Below are positions 1 to 8,447 of a stretch of DNA of 64,000 bases, piece after piece. This stretch comes from a virus: the IMG/VR virus record IMGVR_UViG_3300020153_000001, positions 1 to 64,000 of that record. One strand, written 5' to 3'. The notes below the pieces were generated by a model. That model saw only the letters and a list, made by a program, of their open reading frames with translations, did not search any database and was not told the DNA's origin. Every line of letters starts with the position of its first letter. Positions within the stretch are counted from its first letter, which is position 1. The position numbers were made by a program, and so were the translations under genes.

Positions 1-98
1 GGAGAAATTATAGTTACTCCATTCGATTTCCAAGACCGCTAAGGAAATACAACCAAATAATCAAACCGTCTAATCCAATTCAATTTTGCTCACTGAGC

Positions 99-689
99 TT
101 ATTCCTCAACTTCGTCCGAAACCATAGTCTCAAACATCTCCCATATCTCAGCTAGAAAGGAATGCAAAGGAATCTCCTCATCTGGCTGTTCCCAGAGACG
201 CCATATGTAGTACTCCATTACTCGCTTGAATTTACGATATTCTTCCTCAACGGCATCGGTCCAACGACCATGCTTATTAACCGCAACATAAAAACCGCAC
301 AATATGAGAATGATCTTATACGCTTTAGCGGCCCAATGGAGCTTTCCGATATCATCTATTTGATGGTGACTAGTAATGTAACGACAAATATATTCTTCAA
401 ATTCATTTAGCCGAAAATCGGCACGAGTGGCCGCATGAAGCGTAGCACTATCAGTAAACAGCGACTCTTTTAATCTCTCTAGATGATTTATTAGCGCTAG
501 CCATGTAGCTCGTCTATACTGGAATAGATCAATTAACCCGTATAAACCTAACAAGGTCAACACATCGTCCTTGGATGGGTCAACCTCGTTAGATGACAAT
601 GAACTACTAACATCTTCCGCTAAATCTAGAAGAATATCCTCAACAAGAGTATTCCTAAGCGTTCTCCTCAGTATACTCTTTTCGTTCAT
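99..689 (-). CDS. Helical protein of unknown function, second gene of duplicated module
   Basis: I do not recognise this 197-residue protein. It is predicted mostly alpha-helical, with a leucine-rich N-terminal half. It is a clear paralogue of the gene at 2155-2757: both share the VEDILL, LTLLGLYGL and HSFLAE(I/V)W motifs in the same order. I chose the ATG at 689, not the upstream in-frame ATG at 767, because an AAAGGAAA ribosome site precedes it and the N-terminus then matches the paralogue. It overlaps the end of the upstream gene by 35 bases, exactly as in the other copy of the module, so the two are probably translationally coupled. Cellular role unknown. Confidence 0.75.
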   Translation of the reverse strand: MNEKSILRRTLRNTLVEDILLDLAEDVSSSLSSNEVDPSKDDVLTLLGLYGLIDLFQYRRATWLALINHLERLKESLFTDSATLHAATRADFRLNEFEEYICRYITSHHQIDDIGKLHWAAKAYKIILILCGFYVAVNKHGRWTDAVEEEYRKFKRVMEYYIWRLWEQPDEEIPLHSFLAEIWEMFETMVSDEVEE

Positions 690-1716
690 CGCTGTTTCCT
701 TTCGCAGCCTCTTTATATTCTTGCTGACTATACCTTGGATTTTGAATAACCGCCTTAACCAGTTCACATACTCTCCCCTCAGCGCTCCGTGGTAAAGACG
801 TTACCACCTTGGATAAATACTGTAATCGCCTTTTCGGAATATCCAATCTAGAAATTAAATCTAGTATAAGATCGGCTAGCTCGTCCCAATAGATTGTGTG
901 TTTAAGTCGTTCAGCTATGTCTTGAATTATGGTCTCAATATTATATTGAATCCCGTGTATAGGATCCGACAATATCAGTGTCAAAGCCTGTCTGAGTAAA
1001 TGTACCATTTGGCGGTTAGCAACATACTCGCTAACGCTTATCAAGAACGTCGCCCTAGAACAAGGACTTAAGGTGCTAGCTATTGCCGAAATAGCATCCG
1101 TCCTATTCTGCCAACAAACATTTCGAGAAAAGGTCTCGACAAAACGCTGCGCTGCAAATTGCTGACACATCACCAAACGAAGCAACAATTTACAAAATTG
1201 TCTTACTATATCATCAAACTCAATGCCGCTACTATAAAACAGTTGCAATATCCCTAAAATGAAAATAATATGCCTACTAAGTACGTGGCCGGACAAGCTC
1301 GCTGCATATTCCTGAAAAAATCGCCAGAGGGCTTTTGTGGTAAAATCATTACATTCCCTAGATTCCAGAATGCTATGTATTACAGCAAGGATATCCTCAG
1401 ACCGACGCTTCCGCTCAACCATACTACGTAGAACACCGTCGACCTGATCCCACGTGATACGTGCTAATAAAGTCCCGGCTACTTTGATTGACCATTTTGA
1501 ATATATTTCATTTAGAAGTAAATCGATGAAATGTAATAAATCCTTGCGCTGCTTAGGGAAAAACGGAGCAAGACACTGGGCAGCCAGAACGTCATCTCCC
1601 AGTGTGCTCTTGACCTGCTCCCATAGCTTGGCGGCGTTTATCATTGACTCACGCCGTTTGGCCTTAGGTGTTTTGATACCACCTTGCAACGTTCTTGATA
1701 CAACTTGCTTCTTCAT
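655..1716 (-). CDS. Helical-repeat protein of unknown function, first gene of duplicated module
   Basis: This 353-residue protein has a basic N-terminus (MKKQVVSRTL and following) and then an all-helical body that resembles an alpha-solenoid. It is a paralogue of 2723-3781 along its whole length, sharing motifs such as SMINAA, QCLAPFFPK and LESREC. The ATG at 1716 follows AGAGGACG. Its 3' end overlaps the next gene by 35 bases. A copy of the genome-wide palindrome lies 40 bases upstream, and the leader between palindrome and ATG is also conserved in the other copy. Function is unknown; a protein-binding scaffold would suit the fold, but that is inference. Confidence 0.8.
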   Translation of the reverse strand: MKKQVVSRTLQGGIKTPKAKRRESMINAAKLWEQVKSTLGDDVLAAQCLAPFFPKQRKDLLHFIDLLLNEIYSKWSIKVAGTLLARITWDQVDGVLRSMVERKRRSEDILAVIHSILESRECNDFTTKALWRFFQEYAASLSGHVLSRHIIFILGILQLFYSSGIEFDDIVRQFCKLLLRLVMCQQFAAQRFVETFSRNVCWQNRTDAISAIASTLSPCSRATFLISVSEYVANRQMVHLLRQALTLILSDPIHGIQYNIETIIQDIAERLKHTIYWDELADLILDLISRLDIPKRRLQYLSKVVTSLPRSAEGRVCELVKAVIQNPRYSQQEYKEAAKGNSDERKEYTEENA

Positions 1717-1756
1717 ACCTACGTCCTCTTGTTAAGACACAGAGACTAGTCAGTAG

Positions 1757-1776
1757 TTTTGACTCCGGAGTCAAAA
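1757..1776. repeat. Genome-wide palindrome, copy 1 (perfect)
   Basis: Perfect 20-bp palindrome TTTTGACTCCGGAGTCAAAA. It lies between the stop of the gene at 1784-2053 and the start of 655-1716, 40 bases before that ATG. The flank ACTAGTCAGTA on its low-coordinate side is shared with copy 2 at 3822. Confidence 0.95.
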
Positions 1777-1783
1777 ACAGCGT

Positions 1784-2053
1784 CTAGACGATACTACTTT
1801 TTGTCTCGTTCTGAAACGATTTGTCGTTACAATTATGTTCTCCCGATCTTAAATCTCGAACATATCTTAGAACCTCTTCCGCCGTCATGAGACGTAGTCC
1901 CTTTTTGATAGCTTTCAGGCGAAGTCGGCACAATCTTCTGGCTAGATTCGTCTTGAACTTCACTTTAGTCCTTTCTAATCTAAAAGTCGCTCGCAGAACC
2001 TTATCAATACTAAAATAATGATTTCGACGGTCGAGAAGCTCCCGCCAAAGCAC
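1784..2053 (-). CDS. Small basic protein, GTG start
   Basis: An 89-residue, Arg/Lys-rich protein with no family I recognise; its charge would suit nucleic-acid binding. The start used here is a GTG preceded by AAGG at about 7 bases. This start and its ribosome site lie in the loop of a large inverted repeat (2030-2091), so translation could be controlled by that structure. An alternative start is the internal ATG at residue 56 (MTAEEVLRYV), which would leave a 34-residue peptide. It sits between the two copies of the duplicated helical module and has no partner in the second copy. Confidence 0.55.
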   Translation of the reverse strand: MLWRELLDRRNHYFSIDKVLRATFRLERTKVKFKTNLARRLCRLRLKAIKKGLRLMTAEEVLRYVRDLRSGEHNCNDKSFQNETKSSIV

Positions 2054-2091
2054 AGATAACCTTATTGTCCAGGCGGCGGGAACTTCTCGAC
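2030..2091 (-). promoter_or_regulatory. Long inverted repeat enclosing a start codon
   Basis: Two 17-base arms (2030-2046 and 2075-2091) pair with one mismatch around a 28-base loop. On the minus-strand RNA the loop carries AAGG and the GTG start of the gene at 1784-2053. No T-run follows on either strand, so it is not a typical terminator. A translational switch or a protein-binding site is more likely. Confidence 0.6.
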
Positions 2092-2154
2092 ACAGTCGTT
2101 TATTACCGCAGTTTTATCGTGATGACGCTCGATAGTCGTTACATTTTTTATTTG

Positions 2155-2757
2155 CTAATTTTCGACCGAAATGGATCTAGCAGACAGTATCGTTGTTTTC
2201 GCAACTGGCCATACTTCGGCTAGGAAGGAATGTAAAGGTACCTCTTCGTCCGGTTCTCCTTTTAGACGCCAGACGTAATAATCCATTACCGTCGCAAATC
2301 TGTCATATGAGTAGTTTACATCATCGGTCCAACAGCCTTGATCTGCAACGGCAATGTATAACCCACACAACACAAGAACTAGTTTGTAGATATTGGAGGT
2401 CCAGTGTACTTCGCCTATAGGATCCAGACTATGGCGGCTAGCAACGTAATTGCAAATATACTCTTCGAGCTTATTTAACCTAAGATCGGCGCGAGTAGCT
2501 GCATGTAAGATGTTGCTGTCGGTAAATGCTTTATCCTTCATGTTTTCCATAATGCCGATTAACGATATCCGTGTGGTCCGGCCGCACTGAAATAGATCAA
2601 ATAATCCATACAGACCTAACAAAGTCAAAATGTCGCCTTTGTCCGAATCAATATCCCCTGTCGATAAGATATCGCTAACGTCCTCGGCTAGGGTTAGCAA
2701 AATATCCTCAACAAGGCGGTTTCTAATCGTTCTTGTCAGTTCCGTTTTCTTGTCCAT
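2155..2757 (-). CDS. Helical protein of unknown function, second gene of duplicated module (copy 2)
   Basis: 200 residues, paralogue of 99-689. Shared features include the N-terminal basic helix, VEDILL, LTLLGLYGLFDLFQ, HAATRADLRLNK and, near the end, LHSFLAEVW. The ATG at 2757 is preceded by AAAGGATC. It overlaps the upstream gene by 35 bases, the same overlap as in the other copy. No catalytic motif is visible. I cannot assign a function; conservation of the pair order and overlap suggests the two products work together. Confidence 0.8.
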   Translation of the reverse strand: MDKKTELTRTIRNRLVEDILLTLAEDVSDILSTGDIDSDKGDILTLLGLYGLFDLFQCGRTTRISLIGIMENMKDKAFTDSNILHAATRADLRLNKLEEYICNYVASRHSLDPIGEVHWTSNIYKLVLVLCGLYIAVADQGCWTDDVNYSYDRFATVMDYYVWRLKGEPDEEVPLHSFLAEVWPVAKTTILSARSISVEN

Positions 2758-3781
2758 TGTTAGATCCTTTCACGTCCTGTTTAGACTCTTGCTGACTATA
2801 GCTTGGATCCCGGACAGCCGATTCAACAACTTCGCACACTCTACCCTCAACCCTCCGCGGCAAAAACGGAGCTATCTTGGACAAATACTGTAGTCGTTTT
2901 GTCGGAGTATCTAATTTAGAAATCGAGTCTAGTACAAGACTAGCTAGCTCAGTCCAGTAAGCCGTGTTCTTAATCTGTTCGGACATGCATAGAAGTATAG
3001 TCTCAATGTTATAAAGATTTCCATACGCTGGATTCGATAGTATCTTTGTCAGAGCCTGTTTGAGCAAACCGATTGCTTGATAGCTGGGGATATACTTACT
3101 GGAACTTATCAGAAACAACGCCCGATGATACGGATCTAAAAGTCGGTCTATCTCCGCGACAGCGTTCGACTGGCGTTGCAAACTAATACTCGAAGCAAAA
3201 CATTCGATAAAACGTTGCGCTATGAATGGTCGGCATACTTTGGTAAAGCGCGGCAGCAGATCACAAAACTGACGTGCTACGTCCTCAAATACGATACCAT
3301 TGTTATAAAATGATCGGAATATTTCCAAAATAGAAAAGGCACAACCCGTAATCGCACTACCGGGCAAATTTGTCAAATATTCCACGAAAAATCGCCAAAG
3401 AGCCCTCGCGGGACCACTATCGCATTCCCTAGATTCCAGTACGCTGTGTACTAGAGAAAGAATATCTTCGGGCCGACGATTTTGTGCAACCATATTGTTC
3501 AATACAGCGACTATCTGACCCGGCGGTCTACGGACCAGAAGCGTCCCCGCTGTCTTGATCGGCCATTTTGAATGCGTCTCCTTCAAAAGTATATCAATAA
3601 AACGTTGCAGACCCTTACATCGCTTAGGGAAGAATGGGGCAAGGCATTGGACTACTAGGACGTCATCTCCTAGCTTATTCTTAACTCGCTTCCACGTATT
3701 GGCGGCGTTTATCATTGACCTACGCCGCTTGGCCTTAGACGTTTTGACCTGCGGCCTTCTTGACATAACTTTCTTCTTCAT
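2723..3781 (-). CDS. Helical-repeat protein of unknown function, first gene of duplicated module (copy 2)
   Basis: 352 residues, paralogue of 655-1716, with the same basic N-terminus and all-helical body. The start is the ATG at 3781 with AAAAGGAG upstream. The leader matches the other copy in TACTGACTAGT and GTCTTAA before the ribosome site. A degenerate palindrome copy sits upstream at 3822-3840. The 3' end overlaps 2155-2757 by 35 bases. No known domain is recognised. Confidence 0.8.
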   Translation of the reverse strand: MKKKVMSRRPQVKTSKAKRRRSMINAANTWKRVKNKLGDDVLVVQCLAPFFPKRCKGLQRFIDILLKETHSKWPIKTAGTLLVRRPPGQIVAVLNNMVAQNRRPEDILSLVHSVLESRECDSGPARALWRFFVEYLTNLPGSAITGCAFSILEIFRSFYNNGIVFEDVARQFCDLLPRFTKVCRPFIAQRFIECFASSISLQRQSNAVAEIDRLLDPYHRALFLISSSKYIPSYQAIGLLKQALTKILSNPAYGNLYNIETILLCMSEQIKNTAYWTELASLVLDSISKLDTPTKRLQYLSKIAPFLPRRVEGRVCEVVESAVRDPSYSQQESKQDVKGSNNGQENGTDKND

Positions 3782-3821
3782 TTCTACGTTCTCCTTTTAA
3801 GACGCAACAACTAGTCAGTAA

Positions 3822-3840
3822 TTTTGACTCCGGATCAAAA
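3822..3840. repeat. Genome-wide palindrome, copy 2 (one base deleted)
   Basis: TTTTGACTCCGGATCAAAA: the consensus palindrome with one G lost from the right arm, so symmetry is broken. It is in the same context as copy 1, upstream of the paralogous gene. Confidence 0.85.
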
Positions 3841-3844
3841 TCAC

Positions 3845-3878
3845 GAAAAGAACAAACAGCAGGGGAGTACTTCCCCGC
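3845..3878 (-). terminator. Probable weak terminator
   Basis: On the minus strand an imperfect GC-rich hairpin (GCGGGGAAG / CTCCCCTGC, 3859-3878) is followed by an interrupted T-rich tail. It lies just after the gene at 3890-4543, so it would close that operon. Confidence 0.45.
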
Positions 3879-3889
3879 TCGTAGTAATC

Positions 3890-4543
3890 CTAGCTTATAT
3901 TCGTCTTATATCCTTTCTTCGTCTCCTCTAAAAGTTTTCTCCATAATTTGAATCCTTTATGGAATACCTTCAGCGTAGGACGAATAACATCATAATATTT
4001 TGCATACATAACACACTTGAAATAGTCGAGCACTAGATAATCCCAATATATATCAAGTTCTCCGTTACTTTTGGAAAAGCTTTCAAATTCTTCCATCGTG
4101 GGAAACGGGGCAGTATGCGGCAATTTCATGGCTTCATATAGTCTCTTCATGTCATCTAGACATGATTTAGCCAGAGGCTTTACCTCATATGGAAATTCTA
4201 TGTCTGCAGACGGGTTTATCGTCTTTGCAAATTCTTCGAGATCCATCCCCTCGAGCTCCGCGCCATCAATCATAAACCCGCCCTCGAATCCGCCATCGGT
4301 AAGTGTCCATAAAGCCCAATGAGAAGAACCGATCAGCACGGACTCCATGTCTAAATTACGATATGAACAACCGGGAAATACAATAAAACGATTAAATATA
4401 ACCCCAGACGGCTCTCCGTCGGTCATGAGACACGACAGCTCCGGATCAAGATGTCCTCCTTCCAGTAGGACTTTCTTGGCCCTTTCAAGTAGTACCCTCG
4501 TTCTGTACTTTCCCACGCCCTCAACAAACGTATAAACGCTCAT
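3890..4543 (-). CDS. Conserved-looking hypothetical protein, SMI1/KNR4-like
   Basis: 217 residues starting at MSVYTFVEGV; an AGGAGG site sits 7 bases before this ATG, so the in-frame ATG 24 bases further upstream is not used. The middle, with GVIFNRFIVFPGCSYRN and an acidic DGAELEGMDLEEFAKT stretch, weakly recalls SMI1/KNR4 or SUKH-type immunity folds, but I cannot show this. It overlaps the upstream gene by 23 bases and is the last gene of the 6886-3890 run before a terminator-like hairpin. Confidence 0.6.
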   Translation of the reverse strand: MSVYTFVEGVGKYRTRVLLERAKKVLLEGGHLDPELSCLMTDGEPSGVIFNRFIVFPGCSYRNLDMESVLIGSSHWALWTLTDGGFEGGFMIDGAELEGMDLEEFAKTINPSADIEFPYEVKPLAKSCLDDMKRLYEAMKLPHTAPFPTMEEFESFSKSNGELDIYWDYLVLDYFKCVMYAKYYDVIRPTLKVFHKGFKLWRKLLEETKKGYKTNIS

Positions 4544-5525
4544 CAGCCAACCTCCTCTCCATATCAACAGCTTCGGTAAGCGCAGTACTAAGGAAGTCCA
4601 TCATAAAGTTATAGTCTCCACAAAACATGGAGCGCTCCATGTCGCCGCGCAACATATAGACGAACGGCAAAGCCCGTCTAGCCGACGGGCAGTTTACGCT
4701 ACTATCTATCATATTGAGTAACGATTCTAGATTCTTTTTGCCTACAGGCAACTGTAACAGTATAGTCCACTGTAACATGTAAGCTGCACTAGATGCTGTG
4801 TCGATAACGTTATGGAACAACGTCTCGTTTAGCTTGTCGAAACACAACAGTACTAGCGCCGCCTGCGTCGCCGTATATGTGCTACGTTCGGCCGCGATAA
4901 ACTTGAGCGCTTGGCTTATGATGCGATCTTCGAGATGTTGAGCATACCGCATATTCTTAAGAATAATGTCAAACAACATTGTTATAGCCTGAGGGTCGCT
5001 ACTATCTTCGAGCATATCTAGAGCACACAATAGTACCTTCTCGCCTTGGAAATGCTCCAATACAAAACAGCGCGCATATTCGCTAAGTTCGCCATTGAGT
5101 GCCTTATCTAAAAGCTCATATGCCGCAGCATCGCTGATATGCGTTATAGTCCTAACGACCAATCTTAGATATCGAGGCTTGCTGCGACCGTCTGTGCTCG
5201 ATAAAACGTTGAACAGAAGATTTTTTATCGTCGGATCTTTTCTTGCAAGCTCTGCAAGGTAGCCGACGATAGTATTGGCTGCCGCGCCAGTGGCTCGTTC
5301 CAGACAGATTAGTAAAGTCTCCTTATCTTTCAGGCATATTGCCAGCTTGGCTGCCGTCAGTACGCCACGGCTTTCTACCAATTTTGCCGCTTTTCGTAAA
5401 ATGGATATGAGCTCGTCTTCTGCTCGCATAGAGCGGCAGACAAGAAATGTAGAAAGAAGCGCGCACTCGTCGACGATATTCGAGTTGTCAAAGACAAGAC
5501 CTTCTAGCTTTGTTGCCTCTGCCAT
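4521..5525 (-). CDS. Alpha-solenoid (HEAT-like) protein, unknown role
   Basis: 334 residues, almost entirely predicted helices of 12-20 residues with regular alanine and leucine spacing, as in HEAT or ARM repeats. No catalytic motif is seen. It overlaps the next upstream gene (5504-6454), also a solenoid, by 22 bases and the downstream gene by 23 bases, so the three are likely co-translated. Start ATG at 5525 follows AAGGAGCG. A scaffold or protein-interaction role is inferred from the fold only. Confidence 0.7.
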   Translation of the reverse strand: MAEATKLEGLVFDNSNIVDECALLSTFLVCRSMRAEDELISILRKAAKLVESRGVLTAAKLAICLKDKETLLICLERATGAAANTIVGYLAELARKDPTIKNLLFNVLSSTDGRSKPRYLRLVVRTITHISDAAAYELLDKALNGELSEYARCFVLEHFQGEKVLLCALDMLEDSSDPQAITMLFDIILKNMRYAQHLEDRIISQALKFIAAERSTYTATQAALVLLCFDKLNETLFHNVIDTASSAAYMLQWTILLQLPVGKKNLESLLNMIDSSVNCPSARRALPFVYMLRGDMERSMFCGDYNFMMDFLSTALTEAVDMERRLADERLYVC

Positions 5526-6454
5526 GTTAACGCTCCTTCTGCAGACGCCTTAATAAAGACCGCTTCGACTACATCGAGGAAGCTGTCAATGCATGTTTCA
5601 TCAACCGGAACATTAAGCCAAAATAGCATCGTTGCAAAATCTGATGTTTTCACGTTGCGCATAAGTCTGATAATATAGGGCCATAGCAGCCGAGCATTTC
5701 TAAAAGACGCTCCGGCTACGTCAATAAGCTGCCAACAAATCAGACTAGCAGACGAGCTGTTATTCAACAAGTCTGTGCAACATTTCGACATGTCGGTTAG
5801 CGTATCTACAATAAGGCTAACGGCCTTTTCTTCTGAGGCGCGGCATGTTGTAGCAAGATTGACTAAAAACTCGATTCTAGATCGGCAGCAAAGCAGTTTA
5901 CATAGCCCTTCTATGTCCCTTTCGATAATCTCCGGACAACAATCCAACAGCTCCCGCAGCAGTAACAGCCTTCCTGCATCAGAAGTAATCCTGGCTGCGA
6001 CACTACGCACAAATGCCGTGCCGTCGATGTTGCTTGGAACTATTTTGAGAAGCACGCACAGCAGGCGCGCTATGCGGTAAGCCCGATCTTCCCTGTCTAA
6101 ATCAATTTCGTCTAATAGTTTCTCTGCAACGCGCCATAGCATCTGCTTGTCTGATTCCGAGAGGGCTGATCTGTCTATTGCTAGAAGATATGCCTCGAAA
6201 GCAGAAATCAAAACCAATGCGTCGTACGTGCCGATTCTATATAAGAACTCATCAACTACTCGGCGTACTGGCTCTACGGACAACAGCTTTCCAGCCGTAT
6301 GTCCTGCTTCTTCATCAAACATCAGCCCAATTAGCTCGTCGCGCTTGTCTTGCGACAAACAGGGCGCCAAGATAGCGCAAATATCCTTGAAGACGGTATC
6401 CTTAGCCGCATCGACAATTTGGCCAGCGCGCTCGTATAGCTTGTAGTCTGACAT
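5504..6454 (-). CDS. Alpha-solenoid (HEAT-like) protein, unknown role
   Basis: 316 residues, all-helical, with repeated short helices (for example around RIARLLCVLLKIVP and LLLLRELLDCC). It resembles its downstream neighbour in composition and may be a distant paralogue; the two duplicated-module proteins at 655 and 2723 have the same general look. The ATG at 6454 is preceded by AAAGGAGAT. Function unknown. Confidence 0.7.
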   Translation of the reverse strand: MSDYKLYERAGQIVDAAKDTVFKDICAILAPCLSQDKRDELIGLMFDEEAGHTAGKLLSVEPVRRVVDEFLYRIGTYDALVLISAFEAYLLAIDRSALSESDKQMLWRVAEKLLDEIDLDREDRAYRIARLLCVLLKIVPSNIDGTAFVRSVAARITSDAGRLLLLRELLDCCPEIIERDIEGLCKLLCCRSRIEFLVNLATTCRASEEKAVSLIVDTLTDMSKCCTDLLNNSSSASLICWQLIDVAGASFRNARLLWPYIIRLMRNVKTSDFATMLFWLNVPVDETCIDSFLDVVEAVFIKASAEGALTWQRQQS

Positions 6455-6466
6455 TCGACATCTCCT

Positions 6467-6886
6467 TTACTGACAAAAGTCTTTACCGCAGATGACATTC
6501 AGAGCGTCTAACGCGACCAGTGCTCTACACATGTTGTCAGTAGCTTGTACAACATCGTTAATTCTGATATATGCCGAACTGAACGATATGCTAGTATAAA
6601 TGTTATCGCCATCGACTGTCACGCCGAAACGATCCAAAACCTTAGCAATGTACTGCGCGTAATTCTCGTAAGCGCCACAGGACTTCAGAGCCGGGATAAT
6701 GACACTATTACATAGTTGTATATCGGATCCATCGATATAAATACGGAATGTCCGACTGTATTCCGTAAGATAGGTAGGCAGTGTAACGATGTAAGTTAGC
6801 CGATCATAGTCTTCACAACGGACCGATTGGAACTTTCTGTACAGCTCGAACGTTATGTAATGAAGTATTTCCTCGTCGTCGAACAT
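6467..6886 (-). CDS. Hypothetical protein, 139 aa
   Basis: Starts at MFDDEEIL, with AAAGGAGGT seven bases upstream; an upstream in-frame ATG at 6925 lacks such a site. The product looks like a mixed alpha/beta domain, with alternating strands (TYIVTLPTYL, FRIYIDGSDI) and a helical C-terminus. I recognise no family. It is twelve bases upstream of the solenoid gene 5504-6454 and probably in the same operon. Confidence 0.6.
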   Translation of the reverse strand: MFDDEEILHYITFELYRKFQSVRCEDYDRLTYIVTLPTYLTEYSRTFRIYIDGSDIQLCNSVIIPALKSCGAYENYAQYIAKVLDRFGVTVDGDNIYTSISFSSAYIRINDVVQATDNMCRALVALDALNVICGKDFCQ

Positions 6887-6931
6887 AGTTAGACCTCCTT
6901 TCCTCGGCGAGACTCTGACGCGCATGGTAGA

Positions 6932-7414
6932 CTATCTAACTTTATTACGACCCGCGCAACGCGTCGTATCTTGCTCGTTCGCAGCATCGCCAATAGTTAC
7001 CAGCAGTTCGAGCATATTACAGGCCGCGATAACAGACGAAACAGTCTCAAGTAAACTGTCTGTAACGTCTTCCTCTTCGATATTGTCAACGGATAGCTCT
7101 TTTCTCGACACTATGGTACCATCCTCTGTTATTTTGACATTACATATACCACGTATCTTTATCAAAATAGCATTATAAAGTGGAAACACGCAAAGACCTT
7201 TTAGCTTATCAATTGGTTCAAACGTGCTAGACGCCGTCAGTACGCGACCTTCCAACTTTACTCTAATGAACACGGCAGTCTTCTTGGAAAAATGCGCCCA
7301 TACTTCAAACGTTTTATCGTCGTATTTGTATATATATACTAAGTTTTCTGACAAACGCGCCATAGCACTGTGAAACGCAGATATAAGCTCGTCAGATGCC
7401 GCTTCTCTTACCAT
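6932..7414 (-). CDS. Hypothetical protein, 160 aa, first gene after a terminator
   Basis: Starts at MVREAASDEL; GGGAGAG lies just upstream. The longer frame up to 7489 would run through the terminator hairpin at 7434-7462, so I reject it. The predicted fold is mixed: an N-terminal helix, several strands (KFEVWAHF-type and AVFIRVKLEG), then an acidic segment and a helical end. Its size and layout resemble the neighbour at 6467-6886, but no convincing identity is visible. Likely the first gene of the 7414-3890 operon. Confidence 0.6.
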   Translation of the reverse strand: MVREAASDELISAFHSAMARLSENLVYIYKYDDKTFEVWAHFSKKTAVFIRVKLEGRVLTASSTFEPIDKLKGLCVFPLYNAILIKIRGICNVKITEDGTIVSRKELSVDNIEEEDVTDSLLETVSSVIAACNMLELLVTIGDAANEQDTTRCAGRNKVR

Positions 7415-7433
7415 TTCATCTCTCCCAGAAGAC

Positions 7434-7462
7434 AAAAAAACGCCCTGTCTAACTGACAGGGC
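7434..7462 (-). terminator. Rho-independent terminator
   Basis: Minus-strand hairpin GCCCTGTC-AGTTA-GACAGGGC (7442-7462) followed by seven T (7440-7434). It lies between the secreted protease gene and the next operon. Confidence 0.85.
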
Positions 7463-7498
7463 TGGAACGACCGAGCAGATTAACAGCAAGATTTACTA

Positions 7499-8389
7499 CT
7501 ATCTTGGAGGTGCGGGCGTTGGTTCGCTTTTTCGCCCAATTACAAGCCTGGCCTCTGCTTCTCTCCTTAGCTGTTCTCTCTTCTCGAAGCATTCAGAAGG
7601 CTTGATCTTGCTGTCGGTAATAAACAGCAAGTGTTCCTCTTTGAGCCACTCCCTAACTCTTGTTATTGGTATGAACCACCCCATATGAGGAAAGATCTGA
7701 GACCAACTACCGGCTACTCGGCTAGGTACTCCTATAAAGTAATAATCGCTATTGTGTTCCGTAAAGACCGCGCCGCCGCTGTTTCCGAATACAATATTCG
7801 CCGTGCCCATCCAGTACACTTTTTTGTCGATAACATCGTCTAGATAGTTAATTTCGCCCTTTGTGGCTACCGGTGGGTGTCGCAACGAGCAGCCGACGGC
7901 GTAGATAGGCTGAAAGATATAGACCTTGGCGTCTGGCGGCAACAGCTTTGCGACGTGATCCAGCTTGCGGCTTGTCTTAAGCTTTAGAAGAGCCAGGTCG
8001 TGTTCCTTTGAATGGGCAACGATCTCTGCCTGACAAGCATCGGTAAAGTCCTGACGACTGCCGGCGGTATAGCGGAATATTTCCACCTTAACCTCGTCGT
8101 TTGCCTCTCTTTTAACATCCTGCTGCAACAGTGAAGACCACTCTGTCACCACGTTAATAGCGCCTTCGACAACGTGGTGATTGGTAAGAACGTAAGTCTG
8201 ACAGCCGTCTCCACGATCCTCGCTGTACAGGATAGTGCCGGACCCGCCCGCATTCTTTGCGGTGACTCTAACAACCGGATAAAGCATTTGGACATGCTTC
8301 TTTTCAACATCAGGAGGCAGATCTCCGGCTAGCAGTAAAGATGCCATAAAAGACAACAAAACGGCGCTTGTGGCGGTACGAACTGACAT
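7499..8389 (-). CDS. Secreted trypsin-like (HtrA/Deg-type) serine protease
   Basis: 297 residues from MSVRTATSAV, with a strong GGAGGAAG ribosome site. Residues 1-22 form a Sec signal peptide (basic start, hydrophobic core, end near LLLAG), so the product should leave the cytoplasm. The catalytic triad is visible: His72 in TNHHVV, Asp131 in HDLALLKLK and Ser204 in GNSGGAVF. There is no PDZ domain; the chain ends in a short Pro-rich tail. Substrate unknown. It is alone between a terminator downstream and a palindrome-rich spacer upstream, so it probably has its own promoter. A secreted endoprotease is rare in a phage; roles in lysis, superinfection or remodelling the host envelope are possible. 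Confidence 0.9.
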   Translation of the reverse strand: MSVRTATSAVLLSFMASLLLAGDLPPDVEKKHVQMLYPVVRVTAKNAGGSGTILYSEDRGDGCQTYVLTNHHVVEGAINVVTEWSSLLQQDVKREANDEVKVEIFRYTAGSRQDFTDACQAEIVAHSKEHDLALLKLKTSRKLDHVAKLLPPDAKVYIFQPIYAVGCSLRHPPVATKGEINYLDDVIDKKVYWMGTANIVFGNSGGAVFTEHNSDYYFIGVPSRVAGSWSQIFPHMGWFIPITRVREWLKEEHLLFITDSKIKPSECFEKREQLRREAEARLVIGRKSEPTPAPPR

Positions 8390-8447
8390 TTTTTCTTCCT
8401 CCTTACTAAACGGACAATACTTAAAAAAACCGACGAACAAATAAAGT

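Noticed and set aside
1-98. Possible end of another gene at the window edge
   Set aside because: No open frame with support; only a short imperfect inverted repeat at 1-20.
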